Positions 46,372 to 55,894 of a stretch of 57,088 bases of DNA are shown piece after piece. Below the pieces are notes generated by a model. That model was not told the origin of the DNA. It made no database searches and was given only the letters and a program-made list of their open reading frames with translations. Position 1 is the first letter of the stretch. Each line of letters starts with the position of its first letter. Source of the stretch: Alcaligenaceae bacterium (lineage in GTDB: Bacteria; Pseudomonadota; Gammaproteobacteria; Burkholderiales; Burkholderiaceae_B); NCBI GenBank assembly GCA_013205565.1, contig JABMMM010000115.1:1-57088 (forward strand), in the 5' to 3' direction. The position numbers and the translations under genes were made by a program.

Positions 46372-47364
46372 ATGGATTCTCTGGACACCGAAGTTCTTCA
46401 ACAAGCGCACCAATGGTTGGCCGCAGGGCATGCCGTTCACCTCGCCACCGTGGTTAAAACCTGGGGCTCTGCACCGCGCCAGGCAGGTGCCATGCTCGCC
46501 GTGCGCAAAGACGGTCGGGTGGTGGGTTCGGTCTCGGGTGGTTGCATTGAAGATGACCTGATCGCGCGGGCACAGGCCGCCAGTCTGCCCGCGCGCCCCG
46601 AGTGGGCCACTTATGGGGTCTCACAAGAAGAGGCCGCTCGTTTTGGGTTACCGTGCGGCGGTACGCTCAAGTTGGTCATCGAACCGCTCACAGCAGGCGC
46701 TTGGCTAGATCGCGTGCTTGAGGCCACCACCGCCCAAAAACTGATTGGCCGCTGGCTAGACCTCAGTACCGGTCAATCGACACTCACCGTGGCCAAGCCG
46801 GGCCAACTGACCGAGGTCAAAGAGCAAGGCTGTTATTTCGTATACGGCCCGCATTGGCGCTTATTGATTATTGGCGCCAATCAAACCGCAAAGGCGCTTG
46901 CGCAAATTGCCACGATGCTTGAGTTTCAGGTGCTCGTTTGCGATCCGCGTGAAGAATTCACAGCCGACTGGAACATGCCCGACGTCGCTTTGCAACCAGG
47001 CATGCCCGACGATGCCGTGCTTGAAATTCAAACCGATGCACGCACGGCCATTGTGGCGATCACCCACGACCCCAAGCTTGACGACATGGCGCTGCTTGAA
47101 GCGCTGCGCTCTCAGGCGTTTTACGTCGGGGCTTTAGGCTCATCACGCAATCAACAAAAACGTCGAGAACGTTTGCTGACCTTTGATCTGACGCAAGCCG
47201 ACATTAACCGCCTGCACGGGCCAGTTGGTCTGCAAATTGGCAGTCGCACGCCAGCAGAAATCGCAGTCGCTATCGCCGCACAACTTGTACAAGAACGTCG
47301 CGTCTTTGAAGACGCCCGTGTAGGTGGACTCGAGACGCCACCGGCGGATGCTGCAGCAGCTTAG
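46372..47364 (+). CDS. XdhC/CoxI-family protein
   Basis: 330 residues from ATG 46372; the frame is open to 46267 but the upstream residues are not family-like. The N-terminal XdhC_CoxI domain (AVHLATVVKTWGSAPRQAGAMLAVRKDGRVVGSVSGGCIEDDLI, and the FGLPCGGTL cysteine motif) is followed by a Rossmann domain (LLIIGANQTAKALAQIATMLEFQVLVCDPREEF) and ALGSSRNQQKRRERL. XdhC proteins load the sulphurated molybdenum cofactor into xanthine dehydrogenase or CO-dehydrogenase-like enzymes. No such enzyme is in the window. The stop overlaps the convergent ntrX-like stop by four bases. Confidence 0.9.
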   Translation: MDSLDTEVLQQAHQWLAAGHAVHLATVVKTWGSAPRQAGAMLAVRKDGRVVGSVSGGCIEDDLIARAQAASLPARPEWATYGVSQEEAARFGLPCGGTLKLVIEPLTAGAWLDRVLEATTAQKLIGRWLDLSTGQSTLTVAKPGQLTEVKEQGCYFVYGPHWRLLIIGANQTAKALAQIATMLEFQVLVCDPREEFTADWNMPDVALQPGMPDDAVLEIQTDARTAIVAITHDPKLDDMALLEALRSQAFYVGALGSSRNQQKRRERLLTFDLTQADINRLHGPVGLQIGSRTPAEIAVAIAAQLVQERRVFEDARVGGLETPPADAAAA

Positions 47365-48056
47365 CTGCTACGTTTGCGCGCCTCAATGCCAAGCTGTTTA
47401 AGCTTGCGATACAGGTGGGTACGTTCGAGGCCTGTTTTGTCAGACACGCGCGTCATGCTGTTGTTCTCGCGCCCGAGATGATATTCAAAATAGACGCGCT
47501 CGAATGCATCACGCGCTTCGCGCAGTGGCTGGTCTAGCGGGATATTACCCAACAGACTTTTATCGACTTCGACGATGACTGCGGCAGGCAGCGCTGCGAC
47601 CGCTGCGCCTGCAGCAACCGCTGCGACTGAGGTGGCAGCCTTGGGGCTGACCGGCGCGAAACCACCCGAAGCCGACTTGGCTACGGTTAAGCGGCCACGC
47701 GCCAACCCTGTCGAAATCGTTTTCAACAAGCGTTGCAACGTAATCGGTTTTTCAAGAAAATCGATCGCACCAATTTTGGTGGCCTCAACCGCAGTATCGA
47801 TGGTGGCGTGGCCGCTCATCATAATCACGGGCATGTCGAGCAAGCCCGCTGAGCTCCATTCTTTGAGCAAGGTCACGCCGTCGGTATCTGGCATCCAGAT
47901 GTCGAGCAAGACCAGATCGGGGCGGCCACGCAAACGCGCCGCGCGCGCCTGCTCAGCATTTTCAGCCAACTCGATCGTATGCCCTTCATCGTAGAGGATT
48001 TCGGAAAGTAACTCGCGGATTCCGATCTCGTCATCGACCACTAAAATTCTGGCCAT
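47361..48056 (-). CDS. ntrX: NtrX-like response regulator lacking the AAA+ domain
   Basis: 231 residues. Receiver domain 1-120 (acidic pair Asp8/Asp9, phosphoacceptor Asp52 in LVLLDIWMPDTDG, Lys103), an Ala-rich linker of about 45 residues (121-165), and a C-terminal Fis-type helix-turn-helix (PLREARDAFERVYFEYHL ... DKTGLERTHLYRKLKQLGI). Canonical NtrX carries a central AAA+ domain with GAFTGA that activates sigma-54; none is present here. The protein therefore probably acts as a simple DNA-binding activator or repressor. It follows ntrY by 14 bases. Confidence 0.88.
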   Translation of the reverse strand: MARILVVDDEIGIRELLSEILYDEGHTIELAENAEQARAARLRGRPDLVLLDIWMPDTDGVTLLKEWSSAGLLDMPVIMMSGHATIDTAVEATKIGAIDFLEKPITLQRLLKTISTGLARGRLTVAKSASGGFAPVSPKAATSVAAVAAGAAVAALPAAVIVEVDKSLLGNIPLDQPLREARDAFERVYFEYHLGRENNSMTRVSDKTGLERTHLYRKLKQLGIEARKRSS

Positions 48057-48070
48057 ATACTTTTAATCAC

Positions 48071-50383
48071 CTATTGCAAGCTTGCATTATCGTTATCTTG
48101 TGGTCTTGCGTCTAGTTGTTCTGCTAACTGCGTCAGCAGAACCGATACTCGGGCGCCCCCTTCTTTACGATTCGATACCTCGATACGCCCGTGATGCTCT
48201 TCGATGATTTTACGAACAATCGCCAAGCCCAAACCAGTACCCTGCTTTTTGGTGGTCACGTAGGGCTCGAACGCTCTTTGTAACACTTGTGCCGGAAAAC
48301 CGGCACCATTGTCCGTCACCGTGAGCCGTACCGCTGGTGGTGCAGCGGTTTGAGCGTCATCCGAGGCAATCATTTGTGTGCTGACCTGGATCACGCCCGG
48401 GTGCGACACTTCGGCCAGGGCGTCTCGGGCATTCGCCAATAAATTATGAATCACCTGACGCAGCTGCGTATGATCCCCCAAAATTATAGGCAAAACGGGG
48501 TCGAGTGAAACCTCAAACCGCCACGACGCAGGGGGTTCGTCGGGCGCTGCGCCGCTCTGAGGATCCCAGCCATACAAGCCTAAGACTTCATCGACCACTG
48601 CGTTGAAATCCACCGGTGCCAACACCACAGGCGGCTTACGCGCATATTCGCGAAAGTCGTCCACCATGTGCTTCAAAGAACTCACTTGGTTCACGATCGT
48701 ATTCGTCGCCCGCTCGAGCAACTGCGCATCAAGTGGTTCAAGTTTAGGCGCGAGCTTCATGGCTAACCGTTCGGCCGACAGTTGAATCGGTGTCAGGGGA
48801 TTTTTGATTTCGTGCGCGAGTCGGCGCGCGACTTCGCCCCAAGCCACACTGCGGCTCGCTGAAATCACTTCGGTAATATCGTCAAACACCACCATGTAAC
48901 CGTTATCGCGACCGTCCACATTAAGCTGCGTGCCACGCACGAGCAGGGTCAGTGTAAAACCTTGCTCCTGCGCGCCAGGCTCGCGCAACGTCAGCTCAAA
49001 CTGTTCTTGCCAGTGCGTGCGCTCAGACCCCACCGCGCTGTGCTCAGAAAACGCTTGCTTGATGCGCATCGCAAATTCATTCATCCCCTCAACAGTCTGC
49101 AAGAGGCGGCCAGGCGCGGTGCGCAAATCGGCCTTCAAAATGGTTTGCGCGCCTTGATTAAACGTGGTCAGAAAAAACCGCTCGTCAAACACCAAGACGC
49201 CTGCCGATAAATTTGCCAGAACACTTTCAAGATAGACGTTTGAGCGTTGCAATTGACTACGGTTGGTCTCGACCATGCGCCGAGCTTCGTCAAGCTGACG
49301 CGTCATGGTGTTAAACGAGCGGGTCAGTTGCCCCACCTCGTCGTTAGTGGGCGGTTCGGGCAAGGCGCGATAATCACCCACACTGACAGCTTGCGTGCCT
49401 GCGGCCAACGCCAGAAGGGGCCGAACCAGTTTTTTAGACAAATAGAGAGCGACCGCGATGGCCGCGAACACCGCCAGCAATAACGCCAGCGTGAGCGTGA
49501 CGCCAAACAAGTCACGCAGACTTTGCCGCGACAAGGCGAGCTCTTGATAATCTCTGTTCCCTTGCTGTACTTCACTGGCGTTACGGGCGATTTTTTCAGA
49601 GACCGGTTGCAACAGTTGCAGCCAGCGCGAGTCGACGTTGACGCCCAACGCGGTTTCGGTACGTTCAGGAGCCGTCAGGGGCACAATGACCCTGAGCTGC
49701 GACACCGGCTCAACGGTTTGGTTGTTCAGTGCCCCAGCGCTATCGGTCTTTGAATAGCCCCGCGTAAGCCGAAGCTGATTCAAAATCGCTGCCGGTGGGG
49801 GTTGCGGCGATAGCGCCCCGAGATTGTCGCTAGAAAACGCGATCACCCGACCGCCGCCGCTGAACACCATCGCATCGACCGGGCCACTGGCCTCACGCAG
49901 GCGCGCAAGCACGCCTGCCACTTCGGCGTCGGGCGTTTGGTTCAGTTCGGGTGTCATGATACGCGCGCGCGCCTCCAACTCGGCGAGTTGCGCTTCGAGC
50001 GCAGCGCGCGCCAAGGCTAGGCCCGACTCAAGCGCCGTGTCGACGCGCACGTTAAACCACGACTCAATCGAGCGCGCCATGAACTGTAGCGAGACGCCAT
50101 AAATCAGCGCACCCGGGAGCACGCCAATGAGCGCGAACGCCAGAGCAAAGCGTGCCGTCAACCGCGCGCCGAACTGGCCACTGCGCAATTGCAACAGCAA
50201 GCGTGCACTTAGGGCAACGACCCAAACAAACAGCGCGAGGGCCAACGCCCCATTGAGCCACAGCAACAAGCCCTGATACTGCGCCACGCGTGAAGCGTTT
50301 CCGGTTGACCACGCCAGCAGGCCAAACAAGCCGGCACCGCTGCTGACGCCAGTGAATAAAGCGAGGCGAAGCAGTCGATTCAT
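48071..50383 (-). CDS. ntrY: NtrY-like membrane sensor histidine kinase
   Basis: 770 residues. Three N-terminal membrane segments (within residues 1-110), a periplasmic sensor region (about 110-285), a fourth membrane segment (about 290-310), HAMP, a PAS domain (about 375-490), HisKA with His523 in RLAHEIKNPLTPIQLSAERL, and a HATPase with NLLANARDAL, DNGAGFP and GTGLGLAIVRKI. This is the NtrY architecture; the family responds to redox or nitrogen state. It overlaps the DUF4390 gene by four bases and is the partner of the adjacent NtrX-like regulator. Confidence 0.93.
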   Translation of the reverse strand: MNRLLRLALFTGVSSGAGLFGLLAWSTGNASRVAQYQGLLLWLNGALALALFVWVVALSARLLLQLRSGQFGARLTARFALAFALIGVLPGALIYGVSLQFMARSIESWFNVRVDTALESGLALARAALEAQLAELEARARIMTPELNQTPDAEVAGVLARLREASGPVDAMVFSGGGRVIAFSSDNLGALSPQPPPAAILNQLRLTRGYSKTDSAGALNNQTVEPVSQLRVIVPLTAPERTETALGVNVDSRWLQLLQPVSEKIARNASEVQQGNRDYQELALSRQSLRDLFGVTLTLALLLAVFAAIAVALYLSKKLVRPLLALAAGTQAVSVGDYRALPEPPTNDEVGQLTRSFNTMTRQLDEARRMVETNRSQLQRSNVYLESVLANLSAGVLVFDERFFLTTFNQGAQTILKADLRTAPGRLLQTVEGMNEFAMRIKQAFSEHSAVGSERTHWQEQFELTLREPGAQEQGFTLTLLVRGTQLNVDGRDNGYMVVFDDITEVISASRSVAWGEVARRLAHEIKNPLTPIQLSAERLAMKLAPKLEPLDAQLLERATNTIVNQVSSLKHMVDDFREYARKPPVVLAPVDFNAVVDEVLGLYGWDPQSGAAPDEPPASWRFEVSLDPVLPIILGDHTQLRQVIHNLLANARDALAEVSHPGVIQVSTQMIASDDAQTAAPPAVRLTVTDNGAGFPAQVLQRAFEPYVTTKKQGTGLGLAIVRKIIEEHHGRIEVSNRKEGGARVSVLLTQLAEQLDARPQDNDNASLQ

Positions 50384-50982
50384 TTTTTTACCGCCTCGGA
50401 CTGGATCGCAAAGTCAAACGGCGTCCACTCACTGGCAAGCGACCAGGCGCTACGCTTAGAGGCCTCAAGTTGCAAGGGCCGCGCAAGTTGCGAGGAATCG
50501 AGGCGAAACCGAATTTTTCCGTCATAGCGTTGATTTTTGTCAAAGCGATCGGCAGGCGCCACAGGCCAGGCTCGCACCTGCTTGAGCACCAACAGCGCCT
50601 CGGGCAGCGAGCGCTCGGGCACAAAAAAATCGCCGGTTGCCACGCGCCACTGCTGCGTGAGCACGTTATAGGTCAGGCGCTTCGTCAGTGTCGCTTCGAC
50701 TAACACACGCTCAAACCACCACCAGCGTGGTGACGTGATTTTTAAATCAAACGTGAAATACAAGGGCACACCGCGCTCGGCAGCCTCAATCACGACTCGG
50801 CCCAGTTCGAAGTTTGAATCCAGATCAAGCGTCAACTGACCCTCTGCAAGCAAGGGTTCGATGCGCTCAATTCTGGGCTCGGCTCCCTGACTCGCCGTGG
50901 CACAAAAGCACAGCAAGACAGCCAGCACGCTTAAGCACGTGCGGTTAAACACAGAGGGCCACGTGATCTTCGAAGCAGTCAT
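50380..50982 (-). CDS. DUF4390-domain protein, probably exported
   Basis: 200 residues. A signal peptide (about 14-34, cleaved near SQGAE) precedes a predicted beta-rich domain: IERIEPLLAEGQLTLDLDSNFELGRVVIEAAERGVPLYFTFDLKI, PRWWWFERVLVEATLTKRLTYNVLTQQWRV and the C-terminal LARPLQLEASKRSAWSLASEWTPFDF. The family has no established function. It almost always lies between rsmB and the NtrY kinase gene in betaproteobacteria and could modulate the sensor or act in the envelope. Confidence 0.88.
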   Translation of the reverse strand: MTASKITWPSVFNRTCLSVLAVLLCFCATASQGAEPRIERIEPLLAEGQLTLDLDSNFELGRVVIEAAERGVPLYFTFDLKITSPRWWWFERVLVEATLTKRLTYNVLTQQWRVATGDFFVPERSLPEALLVLKQVRAWPVAPADRFDKNQRYDGKIRFRLDSSQLARPLQLEASKRSAWSLASEWTPFDFAIQSEAVKK

Positions 50983-50996
50983 GGCCTAATTAACGC

Positions 50997-52322
50997 CTAA
51001 ACTTGGCGAGAAAACAAGGCATAAAAAAACCCATCTTGCCCGGCCGGATGCTCGGCATCCGCCAAGCAAGGCAAAAGCTGTCCGGGTGCCGGCAAACGCA
51101 GCGCTTGTGCATGACGCTTAGTAAATGCAGCCGCTTGCGCTTCGCCTTCTTCAGTAAAAATCGAACACGTCACAAGCAACAATTTGCCACCAGGTGCGAC
51201 CAAACTCCAGAGCGAGTCTAATATTTCTCTTTGCAGTTTGGCGGTCGCACTCAAATCGGTGGCGCGACGCAACCATCGAATATCGGGATGGCGGCGCACA
51301 ATGCCCGAGGCGGTGCAGGGAACGTCGGCCAGCACGGCATCGAAGGGCTTGCCGTCCCACCAGGTATGCGCACGCATGGCGCTCTCGGCAATCAACTCCA
51401 CCTCGTCGGTCAGCAGTCCTAGCCGTTCTAGATTTTGCTCGACCCGACCCATCCGGGCGTTGTCAATGTCTAGCGCGACCAGTTTGAGCTTGGCCAGTTC
51501 AAGCATATGCGCGGTCTTGCCTCCTGGGGCCGCGCAAGCATCCAAAACACGCATGCCGTCTTTTAGCTCGAGCAGCGGCGCCGCAAGCTGGGCGCCCGCG
51601 TCTTGCACCGACCACCAACCCTGCGCATAGCCGGGCAACGAGGCGATTGACCTTGGCACCTCAAGCACCAGTCCGGCGGCGCCAAACGCCGTTGAGGCGA
51701 TGCCTTGGGCTGCGAAGGCCTGTTCAACGGTTGCACGGGTGGTCGCGCGCAGGTTGACCCTCAACGTAAGTGGCGGATGCACATTGGCGGTTTCGAGCAG
51801 ACGCTGCCACTCTTGCGGGTATGCCTTTTGCAGCGCCTCGATCCACCACTTCGGATGGTTGTACTGTGCCTCGAGATCTTGCGCAAGTTGCAACAGTAGT
51901 TCGGCGCGCTCGCGCTGAAAGCGGCGCAAGATGGCATTGACTAAGCCTTTGAAGTTCAAGGTATCACGCTGCCCCTGCGTGGCCTGCACGGCCTGATCCA
52001 CCAAGGTGTGCGCCGTATAGGTCGGTGCGGTGGCGTCGCGCTCGGTGGGATCGTTAAGTGCGACTTCAAGCAGCAGCAGGCTTAACCCGAGCAACGCAAA
52101 AATAGTGGGGTTTGGCGGCACCCGCTCAAGCAACAGGCGCCGTAACGCCATCGCCCGCCCCCAGTGCCGCATCGCATAAAAGCTCAAGGCCTGTGCGGAA
52201 GGCCGCAAATCAGGCTGCACCTCGAGCAAGGCTTCGGTTAAAGACTGACCGTTTTCGACTGCGCCGAGGGCGCGCGCGGCGGCTAATAAACTATCGGAGA
52301 GTGCGGGGGCATTTTGCGTCAT
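50997..52322 (-). CDS. rsmB: 16S rRNA m5C967 methyltransferase RsmB
   Basis: 441 residues: an N-terminal NusB-like RNA-binding domain (1-150), then an RNA m5C methyltransferase with [19 protein letters not shown] (SAM site), [24 protein letters not shown] (helper Cys) and [13 protein letters not shown] (nucleophile Cys). It methylates C967 of 16S rRNA. In most relatives fmt and def precede rsmB; here they lie downstream beyond rimO. It is the first gene of the rsmB-DUF4390-ntrY-ntrX strand and is divergent from rimO. Confidence 0.95.
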   Translation of the reverse strand: MTQNAPALSDSLLAAARALGAVENGQSLTEALLEVQPDLRPSAQALSFYAMRHWGRAMALRRLLLERVPPNPTIFALLGLSLLLLEVALNDPTERDATAPTYTAHTLVDQAVQATQGQRDTLNFKGLVNAILRRFQRERAELLLQLAQDLEAQYNHPKWWIEALQKAYPQEWQRLLETANVHPPLTLRVNLRATTRATVEQAFAAQGIASTAFGAAGLVLEVPRSIASLPGYAQGWWSVQDAGAQLAAPLLELKDGMRVLDACAAPGGKTAHMLELAKLKLVALDIDNARMGRVEQNLERLGLLTDEVELIAESAMRAHTWWDGKPFDAVLADVPCTASGIVRRHPDIRWLRRATDLSATAKLQREILDSLWSLVAPGGKLLLVTCSIFTEEGEAQAAAFTKRHAQALRLPAPGQLLPCLADAEHPAGQDGFFYALFSRQV

Positions 52323-52405
52323 GGCTCAATTGTAGGGGCTCGCGACGATCGAAGGTAAAATCAGCCTCTCTTTCATGCGGGCTACGGCCTGACAGGTGGC
52401 GCGTC

Positions 52406-53722
52406 ATGTCTTCCCCAAAAGTCGGTTTTGTCAGTCTCGGGTGCCCCAAAGCGCTGGTTGATTCTGAACGTATCCTTACCCAGTTGCGTACCGAGGGCTA
52501 TTTAATTGTGCCTGACTATATCAATGCCGATGTGGTGGTGGTCAATACCTGCGGCTTTATTGATAGCGCCAAGGCCGAGTCCTTAGACGCCATCGGCGAG
52601 GCCATCGCCGAAAACGGTCGTGTCATTGTGACTGGCTGTATGGGGGTCGATGAGTCGGTGATTCGAGCGGTGCACCCTAGCGTATTGGCGGTGACTGGGC
52701 CGCAACAATACGAGCAGGTCGTGCGCGCAGTGCACGAGGCTGCGCCGCCCAACCCCTTGCACGATCCTTTTACCGATTTGGTTCCGCCACAAGGGATCAA
52801 ACTGACCCCGCGCCACTACGCTTATCTAAAAATCTCTGAAGGCTGTAACCATCGCTGCAGCTTCTGCATCATCCCCTCGATGCGTGGCGATCTGGTCAGC
52901 CGCCCCGTGGGGGATGTACTTGACGAAGCCCAACGTCTGGCACGCGCTGGAGTCAAAGAGTTGTTGGTGATTTCGCAAGACACCAGCGCCTATGGCGTAG
53001 ATGTCAAATACCGCAGCGGCTTCTGGAATGGTCGCCCCGTTAAAACGCGTATGACCGAGCTTTGCTCAGCTTTATCTGAATTAGGGATTTGGGTGCGCCT
53101 GCACTATGTCTATCCCTATCCAAATGTCGACGAAGTGATTCCTTTGATGGCCGAGGGCAAAATTTTGCCTTACCTCGATATCCCGTTTCAGCACGCCAGC
53201 CCACGTATTTTGAAGGCCATGAAACGCCCCGCCTTTGAAGATCGGACGATGGCGCGAATTCATCGCTGGCGCGAGCAGTGCCCCGACATCACTTTGCGCT
53301 CGACCTTTATTGTTGGGTTTCCCGGCGAAACAGAAAGCGAGTTTCAATACCTGCTTGACTGGATGTCAGAGGCCCAACTCGATCGCGTCGGTTGCTTTCA
53401 ATATTCGCCCGTCGAAGGTGCGTCCGCTAATGCGCTTGAAGGGGCCGTGCCCGACGAGGTCAAGCAAGAGCGTTACGACCGCTTTATGGCACACCAGCAG
53501 GCGATTTCAACCGAACGCCTGGCACGTAAAGTCGGCAAAGAGTTTGACGTCTTGATTGATGAGGTCGATGACGAAGGCGCAGTCGGACGCTCGAGCGCTG
53601 ACGCACCCGAGATCGATGGCAGCGTGTTTGTGGATAGTGCTGTGCCCCTGAAACCGGGCGACATGGTGCGGGTGCGCGTCACTGACTCTGATGAGTATGA
53701 CTTGTGGGCAGAAAAGATTTAG
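52406..53722 (+). CDS. rimO: Ribosomal protein uS12 Asp methylthiotransferase RimO
   Basis: 438 residues of the radical-SAM methylthiotransferase family. The auxiliary cluster cysteines are in [31 protein letters not shown] and VTGCMG; the radical SAM motif is CNHRCSFC in [19 protein letters not shown]; a TRAM domain closes the protein. It thiomethylates an aspartate of S12. The frame is open for 98 codons upstream inside rsmB, but the ATG at 52406 has AGGTGG seven bases before it and gives the family N-terminus. Confidence 0.96.
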   Translation: MSSPKVGFVSLGCPKALVDSERILTQLRTEGYLIVPDYINADVVVVNTCGFIDSAKAESLDAIGEAIAENGRVIVTGCMGVDESVIRAVHPSVLAVTGPQQYEQVVRAVHEAAPPNPLHDPFTDLVPPQGIKLTPRHYAYLKISEGCNHRCSFCIIPSMRGDLVSRPVGDVLDEAQRLARAGVKELLVISQDTSAYGVDVKYRSGFWNGRPVKTRMTELCSALSELGIWVRLHYVYPYPNVDEVIPLMAEGKILPYLDIPFQHASPRILKAMKRPAFEDRTMARIHRWREQCPDITLRSTFIVGFPGETESEFQYLLDWMSEAQLDRVGCFQYSPVEGASANALEGAVPDEVKQERYDRFMAHQQAISTERLARKVGKEFDVLIDEVDDEGAVGRSSADAPEIDGSVFVDSAVPLKPGDMVRVRVTDSDEYDLWAEKI

Positions 53723-53807
53723 TCTGCTCACTCCCCTTGAGTTCACCCTCAAGGGCGACAACGAGCAACGCATCAATGACCCACCACTGAACAAGATCCA
53801 AACCAAC

Positions 53808-54806
53808 ATGTCTGTCATCGCGCGCCCGGCCTCTACAAAAATCTCGGCCCCCTTGCGGGTTGGGTTTGCCGGCACGCCTGAGTTCTCGGCCCTGGCTTTA
53901 GAAGCGATTTTGGCAGCTGGGTTTGAAGTGGTGTTAGTACTCACTCAGCCAGATCGCCCTTCAGGACGGGGCCTTAAGCTCACGCCTAGCGCCGTGAAAC
54001 AATGTGCCCTCACGCACAAAATTATAGTCGCCCAGCCCCGCAGTTTGCGGCTGGAAGGCAAATATCCAGACGAGGTGCGTAGCGCTCAAGTGGCCCTTGA
54101 GCTGGCTCAGCTCGACGTTTTAGTGGTTGCAGCTTACGGCCTGATCTTGCCTAGCTGGGTGCTCACCACACCACGCTACGGCTGCCTCAACATTCACGCC
54201 AGCCTATTGCCGCGCTGGCGCGGTGCCGCACCGATTCAGCGCGCCATCGAAGCGGGTGACACGCAAACTGGTGTCACGATCATGCAAATGGACGAGGGTC
54301 TGGATACCGGCGCCATGCTGTTAGTGGAGCCACTGACCATCACCGATACTGAAACGGCAGCAACATTACACGATAAGTTAGCCGAACAAGGAGCGCGCCT
54401 GATTGTGGCGGCTTTACAGGCGCTGCCACTTGGGACCTTAACCGCGCAACCCCAACCGGTCGAGGGCTCGACCTACGCCGCCAAGCTCGACAAAGCCGAG
54501 GCCGCACTTGACTTCACCCAGCCAGCCGAACAGCTTGCACGCCGGATTCGGGCCTTTAACCCGGCCCCTGGTGCCACGCTGCAATTGCCGGCAATTGACG
54601 AGCCCGTAAAAGCCTGGAACGCGGTCGCAATCGCGGCCACAGACAAGCAGGCTCAGCCCGGCACCGTCGTCGGTGTCGGCCCCGAGGGGCTTGACCTTGC
54701 CACGGCACAAGGCGTGTTGCGCTTGACTGAACTACAGCGTGCTGGTGGCAAGCGACAAAGCGCTGCAGCATTTATTCAAGGTTGGGCCGGCGCCCCAAAG
54801 GCATAA
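53808..54806 (+). CDS. fmt: Methionyl-tRNA formyltransferase
   Basis: 332 residues. Formylates Met-tRNAi with 10-formyl-THF. The N-terminal [19 protein letters not shown], the central [27 protein letters not shown] (catalytic Asn/His region) and [17 protein letters not shown] are diagnostic, followed by the C-terminal OB-type domain. I chose ATG 53808, which leaves 85 noncoding bases after rimO; an earlier ATG lies inside rimO. Usually fmt is next to def in one operon; here they are convergent and separated by a SemiSWEET gene. Confidence 0.94.
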   Translation: MSVIARPASTKISAPLRVGFAGTPEFSALALEAILAAGFEVVLVLTQPDRPSGRGLKLTPSAVKQCALTHKIIVAQPRSLRLEGKYPDEVRSAQVALELAQLDVLVVAAYGLILPSWVLTTPRYGCLNIHASLLPRWRGAAPIQRAIEAGDTQTGVTIMQMDEGLDTGAMLLVEPLTITDTETAATLHDKLAEQGARLIVAALQALPLGTLTAQPQPVEGSTYAAKLDKAEAALDFTQPAEQLARRIRAFNPAPGATLQLPAIDEPVKAWNAVAIAATDKQAQPGTVVGVGPEGLDLATAQGVLRLTELQRAGGKRQSAAAFIQGWAGAPKA

Positions 54807-54879
54807 CACGAAGGTTTTAAAGCTTGCGAGCGCGCCTTCAAGGTCTGCTCACGGCGCCGAAAGCTTGACGCGCGCGGGT

Positions 54880-55131
54880 TTAGCGCTCTTTAAGCTTGAG
54901 CACCAAAATCGTACCCGCCATCACAAACGTAATCGTGTTTGCAAAAATCAAGGGCAACGACTCAATCAAAATGCCATACGCCAACCACAGGGCAATCCCG
55001 AGCGTAAATAACACGTACATCGCCAATGAAATCGCTTTGGTGTCGCGCGTTTTGATTGTTTGATAGGTTTGTGGAAAAAACGCCGCGGTCGTTAAAAATG
55101 CCGCGATGTATCCCATGATTTCGATGTGCAT
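54880..55131 (-). CDS. SemiSWEET-type small sugar transporter
   Basis: 83 residues in three membrane helices, the bacterial SemiSWEET unit that works as a dimer. The PQ-loop motif is Pro20-Gln21 in AAFFPQTYQTIKTRDTK; a Trp/Tyr pair near 49-52 and Asn65 in LIFANTITF match residues lining the sugar pocket in the family. It would let glucose or sucrose move down a gradient. It starts six bases after the def stop on the same strand, so it is probably cotranscribed with peptide deformylase. Substrate not determined. Confidence 0.88.
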   Translation of the reverse strand: MHIEIMGYIAAFLTTAAFFPQTYQTIKTRDTKAISLAMYVLFTLGIALWLAYGILIESLPLIFANTITFVMAGTILVLKLKER

Positions 55132-55137
55132 GAGGGG

Positions 55138-55650
55138 CTAGGCGCGCTCGAGTTCGCGTTGTTCTTTACGCAGGCGAGCTTTGAGCCGTGTCTGCTTCAA
55201 ATAAGACAAGTGCTGCACAAACACCTTACCGTTTAAATGATCAATCTCGTGCTGTACGCACACTGCCAGCAAGCCTTCGGCCTCAAATTCGTGTACCTCG
55301 CCTTCGAGGTTCAACGCCCGTATGCGCACCGTCGCAGGCCGCTCTACCTCGTCAAAGACACCAGGCACCGACAAACAGCCCTCTTCGTGGATTTTTTGCT
55401 CGTCACTACGAGACAAGATCTCGGGATTAATCAGCACCATTAAATCGTCTTTATCTTCGCTGACATCAATCACCACGACGCGCTCGTGCACGTCGACTTG
55501 CGTAGCCGCCAGACCCACGCCCGGTGCGTCGTACATTGTTTCGGCCATGTCAGCGGCTAACTTGCGGATACGCTCAGTGACCGCCGCCACAGGTTTCGCA
55601 ACCTTGTGCAGGCGTTTATCAGGGTAGTGCAGGATAGTTAGCAGAGCCAT
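55138..55650 (-). CDS. def: Peptide deformylase
   Basis: 170 residues. The three iron-site motifs are GVGLAATQV (about 45-53), EGCLSV (about 90, metal Cys) and HEIDHLNG (about 132, two metal His and the catalytic Glu). It removes the formyl group from nascent proteins. ATG 55650 is preferred over one six codons upstream. The gene is divergent from dprA, the usual arrangement, but fmt is not directly downstream. Confidence 0.95.
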   Translation of the reverse strand: MALLTILHYPDKRLHKVAKPVAAVTERIRKLAADMAETMYDAPGVGLAATQVDVHERVVVIDVSEDKDDLMVLINPEILSRSDEQKIHEEGCLSVPGVFDEVERPATVRIRALNLEGEVHEFEAEGLLAVCVQHEIDHLNGKVFVQHLSYLKQTRLKARLRKEQRELERA

Positions 55651-55894
55651 GCGGGCAAAGTCATTCAAATCGTCAAATTTTCAATAGTTTAAATTATTCG
55701 GGCGCTGAATTCCAATGAAACCTTGTGATGAGCCCGATCGCCTGGGTCTGCGGCGTCAAGGGTCAAACAACCGAACGGTGCAAGCAGCGGCGGCTGCCGG
55801 GCGCGCAACGCGCTTGGCATTCGCGCCTCAGGCAGGATGTTTTTAGCCTGCTCAAGCTTGGGTTCTGGCCACTGCGCGTGGCACACTCGGCACC
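55651..55894. other. Intergenic region between def and dprA
   Basis: About 244 bases separate the divergent def and dprA starts. I see no clear promoter pair with good -35/-10 spacing, no terminator, and no convincing small gene; open frames here have no recognisable features. Confidence 0.6.

Noticed and set aside
52112-52405. Open frame upstream of rimO inside the rsmB region
   Set aside because: It is basic, low in structure and antisense to the conserved start of RsmB; RimO homology begins at 52406.
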